From: Oceanobacillus profundus
Lineage (GTDB): Bacteria; Bacillota; Bacilli; Bacillales; Amphibacillaceae
Reading direction: 5' to 3'
Length of the DNA: 64,000 nucleotides
NCBI RefSeq assembly: GCF_003515705.1
Contig: NZ_QWEH01000010.1
Span: 89,804 to 153,803, forward strand
Made by a program: the position numbers and the translations under genes. The first letter of the stretch is position 1; each line of letters opens with the position of its first letter. Shown in pieces: positions 53,100 to 62,158 of the stretch. The notes below the pieces were generated by a model. It saw nothing but the letters and a program-made list of their open reading frames with translations. It searched no databases and had not been told where the DNA came from.

Positions 53100-55085
53100 G
53101 TGGAGAGCGTTAAGGAAGGTACGCTATTATGGAAACCAGATAAACAAAGAAAGAAGCAATCAAACTTATATAAATATATCGATTGGCTAAAGAAAGAAAA
53201 AGGACTTTATTTTGATGACTATCACGCCTTATGGGAATGGTCTGTCCATAATTTAGAAGCATTTTGGGAGTCCCAATGGGAATATTTTAACATCAGGTCG
53301 AAACAATCCTATGATGCGATCCTTACCTCTCGTGAGATGCCAGGAACGACATGGTTTCCTGGGGCTATGATTAACTACACGGAGCATATTTTCAGAGATA
53401 GAGATTTGAACAAGCCAGCTATTATACATGCATCAGAACATCGAGCTACACAAGAGGTGACATGGGGGCAATTATATATAGATACAGTCGCTTTCCAACA
53501 GACACTAAAAAAATTAGGCGTCCAAAAGGGGGATCGTGTTGTTGCCTACGTACCAAACATTTATGAGACAGTTGTAGCCTTTCTAGCAACAGCGAGCCTC
53601 GGAGCGATTTGGTCAAGTGCTTCTCCAGACTTTGGTACACAAAGTGTGATTGATCGTTTTAAGCAAATCGAACCAAAAGTAATGATAACAGTTGATGGAT
53701 ATAGCTACAACGGAAAAAATTTCGACCGCACGGAGGTTGTAGCGAACATTCAAGAAGCATTACCAACAATTGAAGCTACTATCACGATCCCTTATTTGAA
53801 TGAACAGACAGATTTTAATAAGCTAAAAAGTCCAATTCAATGGTCGGATGCAACTACAAATAACGGTGACAAAAGCTTAACATACGAACATGTTCCATTT
53901 AATGACCCTCTATGGGTGCTTTATTCATCTGGAACGACAGGAAAGCCGAAACCTATTGTACAAAGTCAAGGCGGTATTTTACTAGAACATTTAAAAGCTG
54001 CAACTTTCCATATGGACCTAGGTGAGGACACACGTTTCTTCTGGTTTACTACGACAGGTTGGATGATGTGGAATTTTCTTATCGGCGGTTTGCTTAGTGG
54101 AAGTACAATTATCCTCTATGATGGAAGCCCAGCCTATCCGGACAATAAGTGGCTTTGGAGGTTTGCTGAACAGACAAAAATGACAGCTTTCGGTACAAGT
54201 GCAAGCTTCCTAACAGCAAGTATGAAAGATAGTCTTGAACCAGGGAAGGAATTTGATTTAAGCCATCTATCCAATATCAGCTCGACCGGTTCTCCTTTGC
54301 CACCTGAAGCGTTTGGGTGGTGCTATGACCACGTAAAAAGTGACCTGTGGATTGCTTCTGTCAGTGGTGGAACGGATGTGTGTACAGCATTTATTTTAGG
54401 TGCACCGATTCTTCCAGTGTATGCTGGTGAACTACAATGTATGGGACTCGGCGCTAAAATAGAGAGCTTTAATGACCAAGGAAAACCGGAAATAGATGCA
54501 ATTGGAGAGCTCGTACTAACAGCGCCCTTCCCTTCTATGCCAATTTATTTCTGGAATGACCCTGATGGTACTCGATTACACGAAAGCTACTTTGATGTAT
54601 TTCCAGGAATTTGGTGCCATGGTGACTACTTAAAAATTACAAATCGTCATACTGGGATTATTTACGGTCGCTCAGATGCAACAATTAACCGTGGCGGAAT
54701 CCGCATCGGTACGAGCGAAATTTATCGAGCTGTCGATCAAGTCAAAGAGGTTTCTGATAGCTTAATAGTTGATATTCCAAACCAGGACGGGAGTTCAGCT
54801 ACACCACTTTTCGTCGTAATGAAGGATGGCGCTGAATTAACTGATGAAATCTCAGGGCGCATTAAAACACAAATTCGTACCCAATGCTCGCCACGTCATG
54901 TACCGACTGGAATCTATCAAGTTACCGACATACCGAAAACACTTAACGGTAAAAAACTTGAAGTACCGATTAAAAAAATACTCATGGGCAAACCGGTTGA
55001 ACAAGTCGTCAACATAGGTTCACTGAGTAATAGAAGAGCGCTTGATTATTTTGTCCAGTTTGCAAAAGACGAAATGAAGGTTTAA
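53100..55085 (+). CDS. Acetoacetyl-CoA synthetase
   Basis: Acyl-adenylate enzyme of 661 residues, the length of AacS. An ACAS_N domain (WEWSVHNLEAFWESQWEYFNI, PGTTWFPGAMINYTEHIF) is followed by the P-loop VLYSSGTTGKPKPIVQSQGG, the TTTGWMMWNFLIGGL core, SVSGGTDVC and GIWCHGDYLKI. The catalytic Lys is in TLNGKKLEVPIKKIL. SGGTDVC and the overall pattern favour acetoacetate over acetate. Likely role: use of acetoacetate or ketone bodies, or PHB turnover. GTG start with AGGAGG upstream; monocistronic. Confidence 0.9.
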   Translation: MESVKEGTLLWKPDKQRKKQSNLYKYIDWLKKEKGLYFDDYHALWEWSVHNLEAFWESQWEYFNIRSKQSYDAILTSREMPGTTWFPGAMINYTEHIFRDRDLNKPAIIHASEHRATQEVTWGQLYIDTVAFQQTLKKLGVQKGDRVVAYVPNIYETVVAFLATASLGAIWSSASPDFGTQSVIDRFKQIEPKVMITVDGYSYNGKNFDRTEVVANIQEALPTIEATITIPYLNEQTDFNKLKSPIQWSDATTNNGDKSLTYEHVPFNDPLWVLYSSGTTGKPKPIVQSQGGILLEHLKAATFHMDLGEDTRFFWFTTTGWMMWNFLIGGLLSGSTIILYDGSPAYPDNKWLWRFAEQTKMTAFGTSASFLTASMKDSLEPGKEFDLSHLSNISSTGSPLPPEAFGWCYDHVKSDLWIASVSGGTDVCTAFILGAPILPVYAGELQCMGLGAKIESFNDQGKPEIDAIGELVLTAPFPSMPIYFWNDPDGTRLHESYFDVFPGIWCHGDYLKITNRHTGIIYGRSDATINRGGIRIGTSEIYRAVDQVKEVSDSLIVDIPNQDGSSATPLFVVMKDGAELTDEISGRIKTQIRTQCSPRHVPTGIYQVTDIPKTLNGKKLEVPIKKILMGKPVEQVVNIGSLSNRRALDYFVQFAKDEMKV

Positions 55086-55092
55086 GAAAGTC

Positions 55093-55122
55093 TCTCCTGC
55101 TTATTTTAGCAGGAGAATTTGT
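55093..55122 (+). terminator. Acetoacetyl-CoA synthetase gene terminator
   Basis: TCTCCTGCT and AGCAGGAGA around TATTTT, then ATTTGTTT. Confidence 0.75.
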
Positions 55123-55143
55123 TTGGGTGCGTTATTTTTTCTA

Positions 55144-55420
55144 TGGCCGGAGAGGTAGAAGCCGGGATGTGAGGTGGGTTATATATTTTGGTATGGGGCT
55201 TAATTGCTGGGATAGGTGCTTTATATTCTAGGATGGTGCTTTAATGGCCGGGTGAGGTGCTTTATATTCTAGATGGTGCTTTAATGGCCGGGTGAGGTGC
55301 TTTATATTCTAGATGGTGCTTTAATGGCCGGGTGAGGTGCTTTATATTCTAGAATGGTGCTTTAATGGCCGGGTGAGGTGCTTTATTTACAAGAATGGTG
55401 CTTTAATAGTCGAGAGATGT
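55144..55420. repeat. ~20.5-bp alternating tandem repeat array
   Basis: Ten exact GGTGCTTTA cores start at 55215, 55235, 55256, 55275, 55296, 55315, 55336, 55356, 55377 and 55397; two or three degenerate units precede them. Half-units alternate between an AT-rich type (GGTGCTTTATATTCTAGAAT) and a GC-richer type (GGTGCTTTAATGGCCGGGTG), so the true unit is a dimer of about 40-41 bp. The same dimeric design and core occur at 30171-30346. No ORF is supported. Confidence 0.88.
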
Positions 55421-55457
55421 ATTTCTATGCTTAGAGAATTAGCAAATACAAGATTTG

Positions 55458-55492
55458 AAAAAAATACCAGCCCCTCAAGGCTGATATTTTTA
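55458..55492 (-). terminator. panF terminator
   Basis: AAAAATACCAGCC and GGCTGATATTTTT around CCTCAA; on the minus strand it is followed by a TTTTTTC tract. Confidence 0.78.
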
Positions 55493-55507
55493 AATACAAA
55501 ACTATAT

Positions 55508-56947
55508 TCATTCTTCTATAACTAAGTGTTTTTTCTGCATCATTAGGCTTGCAGTAACATATGCAATAAACGCAATTACAATAGATGTTACAACAGAATG
55601 CATTCCAAATGGCTGCGGATAAAAGGATTCAAATAGGATGTAGCTTCCAACACCAAAGATCATCGATGCAATCGCACCATATTTATTCCCCTTCTTCCAA
55701 TAGAGACCCATGACAATTGGCCAAATAAACGCAGCTTCGAGACCACCCATCGAGAATAGATTGAGCCAAATAATTAAGTCAGGTGGGTTTAAAGACATCA
55801 CAATCACAACGATTCCAAGCAATGCAGTTACCCACATACTTAAATACTTTACTTTTCTTTCCTTTGCAGTAGGTTCTATGTAATTTAAATAGACATCTTT
55901 CACAATCGTAGAACTAACTAGTAATAATAATGAATTCACAGTTGTCATAATCGCTGCCATTGGAGCCGCAAGGACAATTCCGGACAGCCAGTTTGGCAAT
56001 ACAGTTTGCGCGAGAAGCGGCATTACCGTATCACCAACTTCTATACCGGGTATAACAGGTCTTGCAAACACACCAATCAAATGCATGTTAAGCATAATAA
56101 AACCAACAACAATCGTACTTATAATAATTCCACGATGCATCGACCTTGAATTTTTATAGGACATCGCACGCACAGCAATTTGCGGCAGCGCGACAACACC
56201 AACACCAACAAGGACCCAGAACGAGGAAACATATGCAGGTGTTAAATCAGCATTTGCACCAAATGGTGTAATTAGATTTGGATTTTCTGCTGCAAGATCA
56301 GCAATGATTGCAGGGACTCCTCCACCCGCGATGATAACTGCAATGAGCAGGATTAACGTTCCTGCGAACATCACAATTCCTTGAATTGCATCTGTTATTG
56401 CAATAGCACGAAACCCACCAATAATAACATAAACGAGAACAGATACCGAGAATATAAATAATGATGCAATATAGGATAGGCCTGTTAATGATTGAATCAA
56501 ACGACCGCCACCAATCCATTGAGCAGACATCGCAGAAAACAGGAAAATTAAAATACTTAATGAAGACAATAACACGACCCATTTGGATTCGTAACGACTT
56601 TTTAAAAAGTCTACAATTGTCACTGCTTTATATTTGCGTGTTACAATGGCAAATTTTTTCCCTAGTATCATTAACACAAAATAACCTGTAGCAATCTGGG
56701 AAGTAGACAGCAATACCCAACCAAGCCCCTGGTTATATGCTGCTCCTGGCCCGCTTAAGAAGCTACTAGCACTTCCATACGTTGTAACCAATGTCATTGC
56801 TAGCACAAAGCCACCTAAGCTTCTTCCCCCAAGAAAATATTCCTGCAGGAAGGAATCCGATCGTTTTACATATTTTCCTGCCCACATACCAACTGCGAAT
56901 ACAATAATTAAAAATAATACTAATGGTAATATTGCTTGCCAATTCAT
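55508..56947 (-). CDS. panF: PanF-like sodium/pantothenate symporter
   Basis: SSS-family (LeuT-fold) Na+ symporter of 479 residues with about 13 helices. SDSFLQEYFLGGRSLGGFVLAMTLVTTYGSASSFLSGPGAAYNQG is the PanF hallmark with sodium-site residues in helix 2. IIGGFRAIAITDAIQGIVMFAGT and LAAPMAAIMTTVNSLLLLVSSTIVKD are SSS signatures. It overlaps the YhdT-like gene by 4 bases, the same pairing as panF-yhdT in enterics, which supports pantothenate uptake for CoA synthesis. Confidence 0.88.
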   Translation of the reverse strand: MNWQAILPLVLFLIIVFAVGMWAGKYVKRSDSFLQEYFLGGRSLGGFVLAMTLVTTYGSASSFLSGPGAAYNQGLGWVLLSTSQIATGYFVLMILGKKFAIVTRKYKAVTIVDFLKSRYESKWVVLLSSLSILIFLFSAMSAQWIGGGRLIQSLTGLSYIASLFIFSVSVLVYVIIGGFRAIAITDAIQGIVMFAGTLILLIAVIIAGGGVPAIIADLAAENPNLITPFGANADLTPAYVSSFWVLVGVGVVALPQIAVRAMSYKNSRSMHRGIIISTIVVGFIMLNMHLIGVFARPVIPGIEVGDTVMPLLAQTVLPNWLSGIVLAAPMAAIMTTVNSLLLLVSSTIVKDVYLNYIEPTAKERKVKYLSMWVTALLGIVVIVMSLNPPDLIIWLNLFSMGGLEAAFIWPIVMGLYWKKGNKYGAIASMIFGVGSYILFESFYPQPFGMHSVVTSIVIAFIAYVTASLMMQKKHLVIEE

Positions 56948-57240
56948 AGCTGCTTATTCTCCTTATCATCTAATTCATCTAATGGAATATCTATAAAAAA
57001 CAACTTTATCACAAGCCAAATCAGTAGCACCATGACAACAAAGCCAAGGACACAGCTATAAAAAAACCAGGCAGGCAACCCTAGAATATAAGTATATTCT
57101 GCCGGATTTTTACTTCCTAATCCATATGCAAATCCATACCACCAAATAAAGTTAATAATGACAATTCCAATCCCTATTAATGCTTCTCTATTCGCAATTT
57201 TATATCGATAATCATCCTGATTCATGTTCATTTTTTTCAT
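56944..57240 (-). CDS. yhdT: YhdT-family small membrane protein (DUF997)
   Basis: A 98-residue protein with two membrane helices (EALIGIGIVIINFIWWYGFAYGLG; PAWFFYSCVLGFVVMVLLIWLVIKLFF) and charged ends. YhdT proteins occur with SSS symporters such as PanF and are thought to be accessory subunits. GGGGGACC lies before the start. It is first in the operon with panF. Confidence 0.85.
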   Translation of the reverse strand: MKKMNMNQDDYRYKIANREALIGIGIVIINFIWWYGFAYGLGSKNPAEYTYILGLPAWFFYSCVLGFVVMVLLIWLVIKLFFIDIPLDELDDKENKQL

Positions 57241-57344
57241 ATTGAAGGTCCCCCTTTTTCATACTAACCATATTATATTAACTAGAAGGGATCTGTAAAC
57301 ATTGTGGGGCTATTATATGCTGAACACGTTATTCACATAGAATT

Positions 57345-57396
57345 TTTTTGAAAAATAGAAGGGGTTTAACCATGCCAACATGATTAAACCCCTTCT
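57345..57396 (-). terminator. Terminator of the LPxTG nuclease gene
   Basis: AGAAGGGGTTTAA and TTAAACCCCTTCT around a 14-base loop; the minus strand continues ATTTTTCAAAAAAATTC. Confidence 0.85.
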
Positions 57397-57434
57397 GATT
57401 ATGAAGTTCTCAATATTATCCTTTATCTATTATT

Positions 57435-60400
57435 CTACTGTACAATCTTTTTTCGCTTACTAAGGTAGATGGCACCACCGATTAGGATAAAAAGAACCCC
57501 TGCAATCAAATAATTAAATGTGTTTGTTGCCGTATTCGGTAATATATTTCCAGTTCCAGTATTAGCTGAGCCGTTCGAGCCATTTGTTCCATCAATCGTA
57601 TTTTGATTACCAAGAACACCCTTCTCATTCTCATCCCCTGCAGAAGTTTCTAATTCAAAAACAGCGAATGTACTGAAATGATTTGTTTTTGCACTTATTT
57701 TACCATTTTCATAATTACCACCAACAGCCTCCCAGAGATTATCGGTTTCATTCAGGTAAAACAGCTTCACATTTTCTTCGCTTTCTATCTTTGTTGCATC
57801 TGCCTCGAAGATTAATGTGATCGCGTCTTCGAATTCACTTATCCGTTGATTTCCCTGTGTAATGGAGAAATCATATACATTACTTAGCGCATTTGGAACC
57901 GCATCAAGTCTATCAATTACGATCGTTACTGCTTCATCGCCATTTGTAAATACTGAGGCTGGAATTTCTAAAGAGACATCACCTTTTTCAATACGTAGAA
58001 CCGCATTTTTAGCTTTCAATTCTTTTACTTGCTCGCTGCTCAATACAATCTCAATTAAGGTTAGGTCTGCTGATTCATTTAAATCAATTATGACCGTTCC
58101 ATTTTCTGTAATTGTCTCTAACGCATCTTCTTCAAGAATCGCTTGATTGTCTTGAACAATTGGTTGAACTGTTATTGTTTTATTCGTTTTATCAGAATCT
58201 CCTGGTTGTTCCTTTTCTCCGTCCTTATCACCATCATCAGGAACCTCTGTATCTGGCTTTTCAGGCTCTTCTGGGTCAGGATCCTCCGGTACTTCCGGGT
58301 TTGGTTCTCCCGGGATTTCGTCCGTTTCCGTAATCCTGCCCTCTGCTCCATATACAATCGGATTCGACTCTGAGCTGTTTAAATGCTTAACATAATCAAC
58401 TGTTGCCTCAATGTCTTCAGGTCCCATGATTGGATTTTGCCCTAAATCATTTATCGGACCGTCTGAGGTTCCCATATAATTATTTACCGTCAATGTATAC
58501 ACTGCATCCTCATCAATCGGCGTTCCATCTGGAAAAGTGATAGCTACAACTTCATTCAATTCCTTATTCCATGTATAATGCAATCCGGCAATACTATAAT
58601 CCGGTCCATAAATTGGAGATAACTGTTCATTAATAATCGGATAGAGGTCTGCTCCTGTTACCTCCAACGTCATCAATGTGTTTCCAAACGGTTGAATATT
58701 GTACAGGTTGCCCCACGTTATTTCACCTGCAAGCAGGCTGTCCCTAATTCCACCACCATTCATCATGGCAAAATCACTTTCCATCGACCAGTTCATCGCA
58801 TCTGCAAGGAGATTTCCCAGTCCATGATCACCGTCATTCGTATAACTGCCAGTTAAATCTTGCGCATTATAGCCAATCACTTCATTAATAATCGGCGCAA
58901 TCCGCTCTGCATACGTATCTAGAATGCCAGCTACTTTTTCATCGGCTGTATAGTCGCTTTGCTTTACAAAGACAACTTCTGCTTCCTTTTCGACAATGTC
59001 CCCTGTCTCACGATCAATAACGAGATCAACATCTGCAAAGGCTTTTCCATACTCAGATGCTTGGACAATTAATTTATCATCGACAACCGCGTTATTAACA
59101 ACGTGGTTATGTCCTGAAAAAATAACATCAACTGCATCATCAATATTATTCGCCAGGTCTGCCGCCGCCCCTGTCACAACATCACCAGTTTGATAGGCCG
59201 GTAGATGGGCAAGGACTACAATTGCTTCCACACCTTGATCTGTGAGTTCAGCAGCTGCGGCATTCACCGCTTCTGTTTCATCTGTAAATGCTACATTTTC
59301 CAATGACGCAGGCATAACCATGTTTACCGTTTCAACTGTGTTAACACCAATAAATCCAACTTTCACACCATCTACTTCCTCAATATGGTATGCGTCTAAA
59401 AAGGGTTCACCTGTATCATCATAAACACAGTTTGCACAAAGTACCGGAAAGCTCATTCCAGCATACCCTTCTGTACCTTTTCCTTCCGGATGGTCTCCAC
59501 CATTTACCATTCGAAGCAATTCATCTAATCCTTCATCAAATTCATGGTTCCCAACGGTTCCAACATCAAAGCCGATTGCTTCCATAATTTCGACAGTTGG
59601 TTCATCCTGGAGTAATCCAGAAACCGGAGAGCTTCCACCAATCATATCTCCAGCATGAACAATTAATGTATGTTCATTTTCTTGCTCGCGTTCTTTCATT
59701 GCTGTTGCCGTATAATCCATACGCCCATACATATCATATACGCTATCCCCATCTGGATCGAGCGAATATTCCTGATCAATTTTTCCGTGTAAATCATTTA
59801 AGCTTAGCAGTTGAAGTTCTAGTAGGTCCTCATCCTCATTCGGAACTTCTTCCTCAGTAATCGGTGTATAGCCATAGGATTCTGCTTCCTCTGCACTTGT
59901 AAAGAAAATACGCTTATCAACTGGGACGTCTTCCCAACTATTCGGTTCTACATACTCCATTGTTTCTGAGTTTCCAACATACCTTAAAAAACCTTTCTGA
60001 TCATCGTTCGCACGGAATGCAAATGGAAGCTCCAATAAAGGATCTTCTGGATTCCAAATTCCTAACCCTGCATCCTTCGCTTCTTTTACGGCTTGCTGAT
60101 ACATTGGGTATGCTTCTTCATCAACTGGTGCAAGGAAATAAGTAGATGCATAACCCGCCTCGACCATTTCTAAATTAATGTTTAATTGATCTTCCTTGCG
60201 AATTACTTCTGCCAAAATTCTTCCGTAGTCATCTGTTGGTTCATCTCCAACCTTTAAATAAATTTCGTCACCAGGCTGAATCAATTCACGAATATAATCT
60301 GTCGCTCGATCCCCATAATATTTTTGATTTTCATTGATTTCCGCTCGTTCTGGATCTTTATTTTTCGCTGCATACGTCTCCGCAGTGTCCATATTCAAAA

Positions 60401-61730
60401 AGCGTACTCTCTTTTCTCCAAATACAGGGTTTGCAACACGAATTGTATCCCCATCTGTTACGCTTTCTACAGTAGTTTCATAGTAGCCTGCGGAAGTCGG
60501 GGCTTCTGGCTGATCAACAGCTACCTGCAAGTCTTCCTGTCCAGTAGGAATCAGCTGATACGTATTATACTGACTTACAATCGCCGTAATGTCATACCAT
60601 AAACCAGACTCCACTTGAGAAATATCAAGCGCGTTTTCCATCACACGCAATGTTGTTCCATTGAATTCAGTGTCAACTAACGAAACATTGTATCCACCGC
60701 CAGCGGGACTACCTGGAATAGTATTAATATAACCATTTACTTGTACTAACTGTCCTTCATACGATTCCGCAATCGCAGGATCTTGAAGATCTTCCAAGGT
60801 TATTGTTTGCGCTTCCGGCAACGCCTGATCTGACTCTAATATTTCGATTGAAGCTGGCACAATCTCTTTTAAACCGTTATAGCTAGCCAATTCTCCAACA
60901 ATTTGTACTCGATCACCTTTTACAAGATCGGGTAAATCGCCTTGTTCATAAGAAAATAAATTAATGCCGCCAGTCTCATCTTGTATGTATGTCGTAAACT
61001 GTGCTCCGTTACTGATTGCAGCATTATCCACTGTTACAATTCCTTCTACCATTACATTCGTACCATCACTTAATTCACGTGCATCACCGATTGAAGATAC
61101 TTCGTCAGGATCAGCAGGTTCTTCCGGAGGATCAATTTCCCCAGCACCATCCATCGTATGACTGCCAAGATATGCAAATGTATTACGCTCATAATCATTC
61201 CACTGTCCTCCATCATATGTTTCTGATGGAGCAGTAATCGATGCATCTCTCACTAACGTAACGTCAGCAGCAAAATTATCACGAACGCCAATTTCACCAA
61301 GCATATCGATGATCGCTTCATCTTTTTTCAATGCAAATGCGTCGTCTCCATTGAAATTGATAATCGATCCATTTACCACATCTGCCTGATCCAGAATTGC
61401 CTGTTCTGCACTAGTATGTGCAAGAACAAGTACATCATCGTTTTCAAGTGTCCCAGAAAGTGATAATGTCTGGCTTGCTGAAGAAGCACCATTACTGTAC
61501 AACTCCACTTGATAACTCGATAAATCTACCGCACTTCCTGTACCATTGTAAATTTCAATTGCCTTATTAAAAGAACTACCCTCAATATACTCCGAAATAA
61601 ATAAGTCCTCTGCTGTTGTTTCATCACTTTGTGCCGAAACGGTTGTTACAAAGCTAGGTGTAATGTTTACTGACAGCATTACTAAAATAAGAAACATACT
61701 GAAAACTTTTCTGAAAGCAACACTTTTCAT
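57435..61730 (-). CDS. yhcR: YhcR-like wall-anchored nuclease/5'-nucleotidase (LTD-OB-SNase-metallophosphatase)
   Basis: Giant secreted enzyme of about 1,431 residues. Signal peptide ending near VSAQ; lamin-tail domain (about 35-140); OB-fold region (about 210-410); SNase domain (about 425-580: ESVTDGDTIRV, RVRFLNMDTAET, DDYGRILAEV). A metallophosphatase follows (about 640-900: LSLNDLHGKI, HAGDMIGGSSP, GNHEFDEG, SGHNHVV), then a 5'-nucleotidase C domain (NGGGIRDSLLAGEITWGNLYNIQPFGN), an acidic Pro/Glu linker and LPNTA plus membrane anchor and RKKI tail. The ATG at 61730 follows GGAGG. The layout matches B. subtilis YhcR; it likely degrades extracellular DNA/RNA and dephosphorylates nucleotides. 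No sortase is in view. Confidence 0.9.
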   Translation of the reverse strand: MKSVAFRKVFSMFLILVMLSVNITPSFVTTVSAQSDETTAEDLFISEYIEGSSFNKAIEIYNGTGSAVDLSSYQVELYSNGASSASQTLSLSGTLENDDVLVLAHTSAEQAILDQADVVNGSIINFNGDDAFALKKDEAIIDMLGEIGVRDNFAADVTLVRDASITAPSETYDGGQWNDYERNTFAYLGSHTMDGAGEIDPPEEPADPDEVSSIGDARELSDGTNVMVEGIVTVDNAAISNGAQFTTYIQDETGGINLFSYEQGDLPDLVKGDRVQIVGELASYNGLKEIVPASIEILESDQALPEAQTITLEDLQDPAIAESYEGQLVQVNGYINTIPGSPAGGGYNVSLVDTEFNGTTLRVMENALDISQVESGLWYDITAIVSQYNTYQLIPTGQEDLQVAVDQPEAPTSAGYYETTVESVTDGDTIRVANPVFGEKRVRFLNMDTAETYAAKNKDPERAEINENQKYYGDRATDYIRELIQPGDEIYLKVGDEPTDDYGRILAEVIRKEDQLNINLEMVEAGYASTYFLAPVDEEAYPMYQQAVKEAKDAGLGIWNPEDPLLELPFAFRANDDQKGFLRYVGNSETMEYVEPNSWEDVPVDKRIFFTSAEEAESYGYTPITEEEVPNEDEDLLELQLLSLNDLHGKIDQEYSLDPDGDSVYDMYGRMDYTATAMKEREQENEHTLIVHAGDMIGGSSPVSGLLQDEPTVEIMEAIGFDVGTVGNHEFDEGLDELLRMVNGGDHPEGKGTEGYAGMSFPVLCANCVYDDTGEPFLDAYHIEEVDGVKVGFIGVNTVETVNMVMPASLENVAFTDETEAVNAAAAELTDQGVEAIVVLAHLPAYQTGDVVTGAAADLANNIDDAVDVIFSGHNHVVNNAVVDDKLIVQASEYGKAFADVDLVIDRETGDIVEKEAEVVFVKQSDYTADEKVAGILDTYAERIAPIINEVIGYNAQDLTGSYTNDGDHGLGNLLADAMNWSMESDFAMMNGGGIRDSLLAGEITWGNLYNIQPFGNTLMTLEVTGADLYPIINEQLSPIYGPDYSIAGLHYTWNKELNEVVAITFPDGTPIDEDAVYTLTVNNYMGTSDGPINDLGQNPIMGPEDIEATVDYVKHLNSSESNPIVYGAEGRITETDEIPGEPNPEVPEDPDPEEPEKPDTEVPDDGDKDGEKEQPGDSDKTNKTITVQPIVQDNQAILEEDALETITENGTVIIDLNESADLTLIEIVLSSEQVKELKAKNAVLRIEKGDVSLEIPASVFTNGDEAVTIVIDRLDAVPNALSNVYDFSITQGNQRISEFEDAITLIFEADATKIESEENVKLFYLNETDNLWEAVGGNYENGKISAKTNHFSTFAVFELETSAGDENEKGVLGNQNTIDGTNGSNGSANTGTGNILPNTATNTFNYLIAGVLFILIGGAIYLSKRKKIVQ

Positions 61731-61928
61731 CATGATCCTCCATCTCTTAGGATATTTTTTGCTAGATATGAGGACATATGACAAAATCCTCTCCAGCTTC
61801 CCTTTAAATATGACATAAGAGGCGCAGTGATACTATTAAAAAAATGTAAATATATTGTGAATTCAGTACATAAGGACTATTAAACTATTAAAACAGTAAT
61901 TTAGCACCATCTACTATTACATAGAGTT

Positions 61929-61957
61929 GATTTAACAAATGAAAGCATATATAATAA
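61929..61957 (+). promoter_or_regulatory. Promoter of tRNA-Ala
   Basis: TTGATT (61929), 17-base spacer, TATAAT (61952-61957), about 8 bases before the mature tRNA. Between 61731 and 61928 only AT-rich sequence is seen. Confidence 0.65.
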
Positions 61958-61965
61958 ATATTCGC

Positions 61966-62038
<73 letters not shown>

Positions 62039-62046
62039 TATATATA

Positions 62047-62086
62047 AAACACTTGATGCATATGCTTGCTATCAAGTGTTTTTTTA
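62047..62086 (+). terminator. tRNA-Ala terminator
   Basis: AAAACACTTGAT and ATCAAGTGTTTT around 14 bases, ending in a run of seven or more T. Confidence 0.85.
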
Positions 62087-62109
62087 TATCCTGTTACTAA
62101 TTTAATTCA

Positions 62110-62150
62110 AAAAAACACTCACAGCATAACTAGCATTGCGAGTGTTTTTT
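62110..62150 (-). terminator. Symporter gene terminator
   Basis: AAAAACACTC and GAGTGTTTTT with inner GC/GC pairing; the A run gives a T tract on the minus strand. It lies 9 bases after the leftward gene ending at 62159 and can work both ways. Confidence 0.8.
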
Positions 62151-62158
62151 CAACTATA

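Noticed and set aside
55144..55420. CRISPR array
   Set aside because: Units are contiguous with a 19-21 base period and no unique spacers, and no cas genes are present. This is a tandem repeat.
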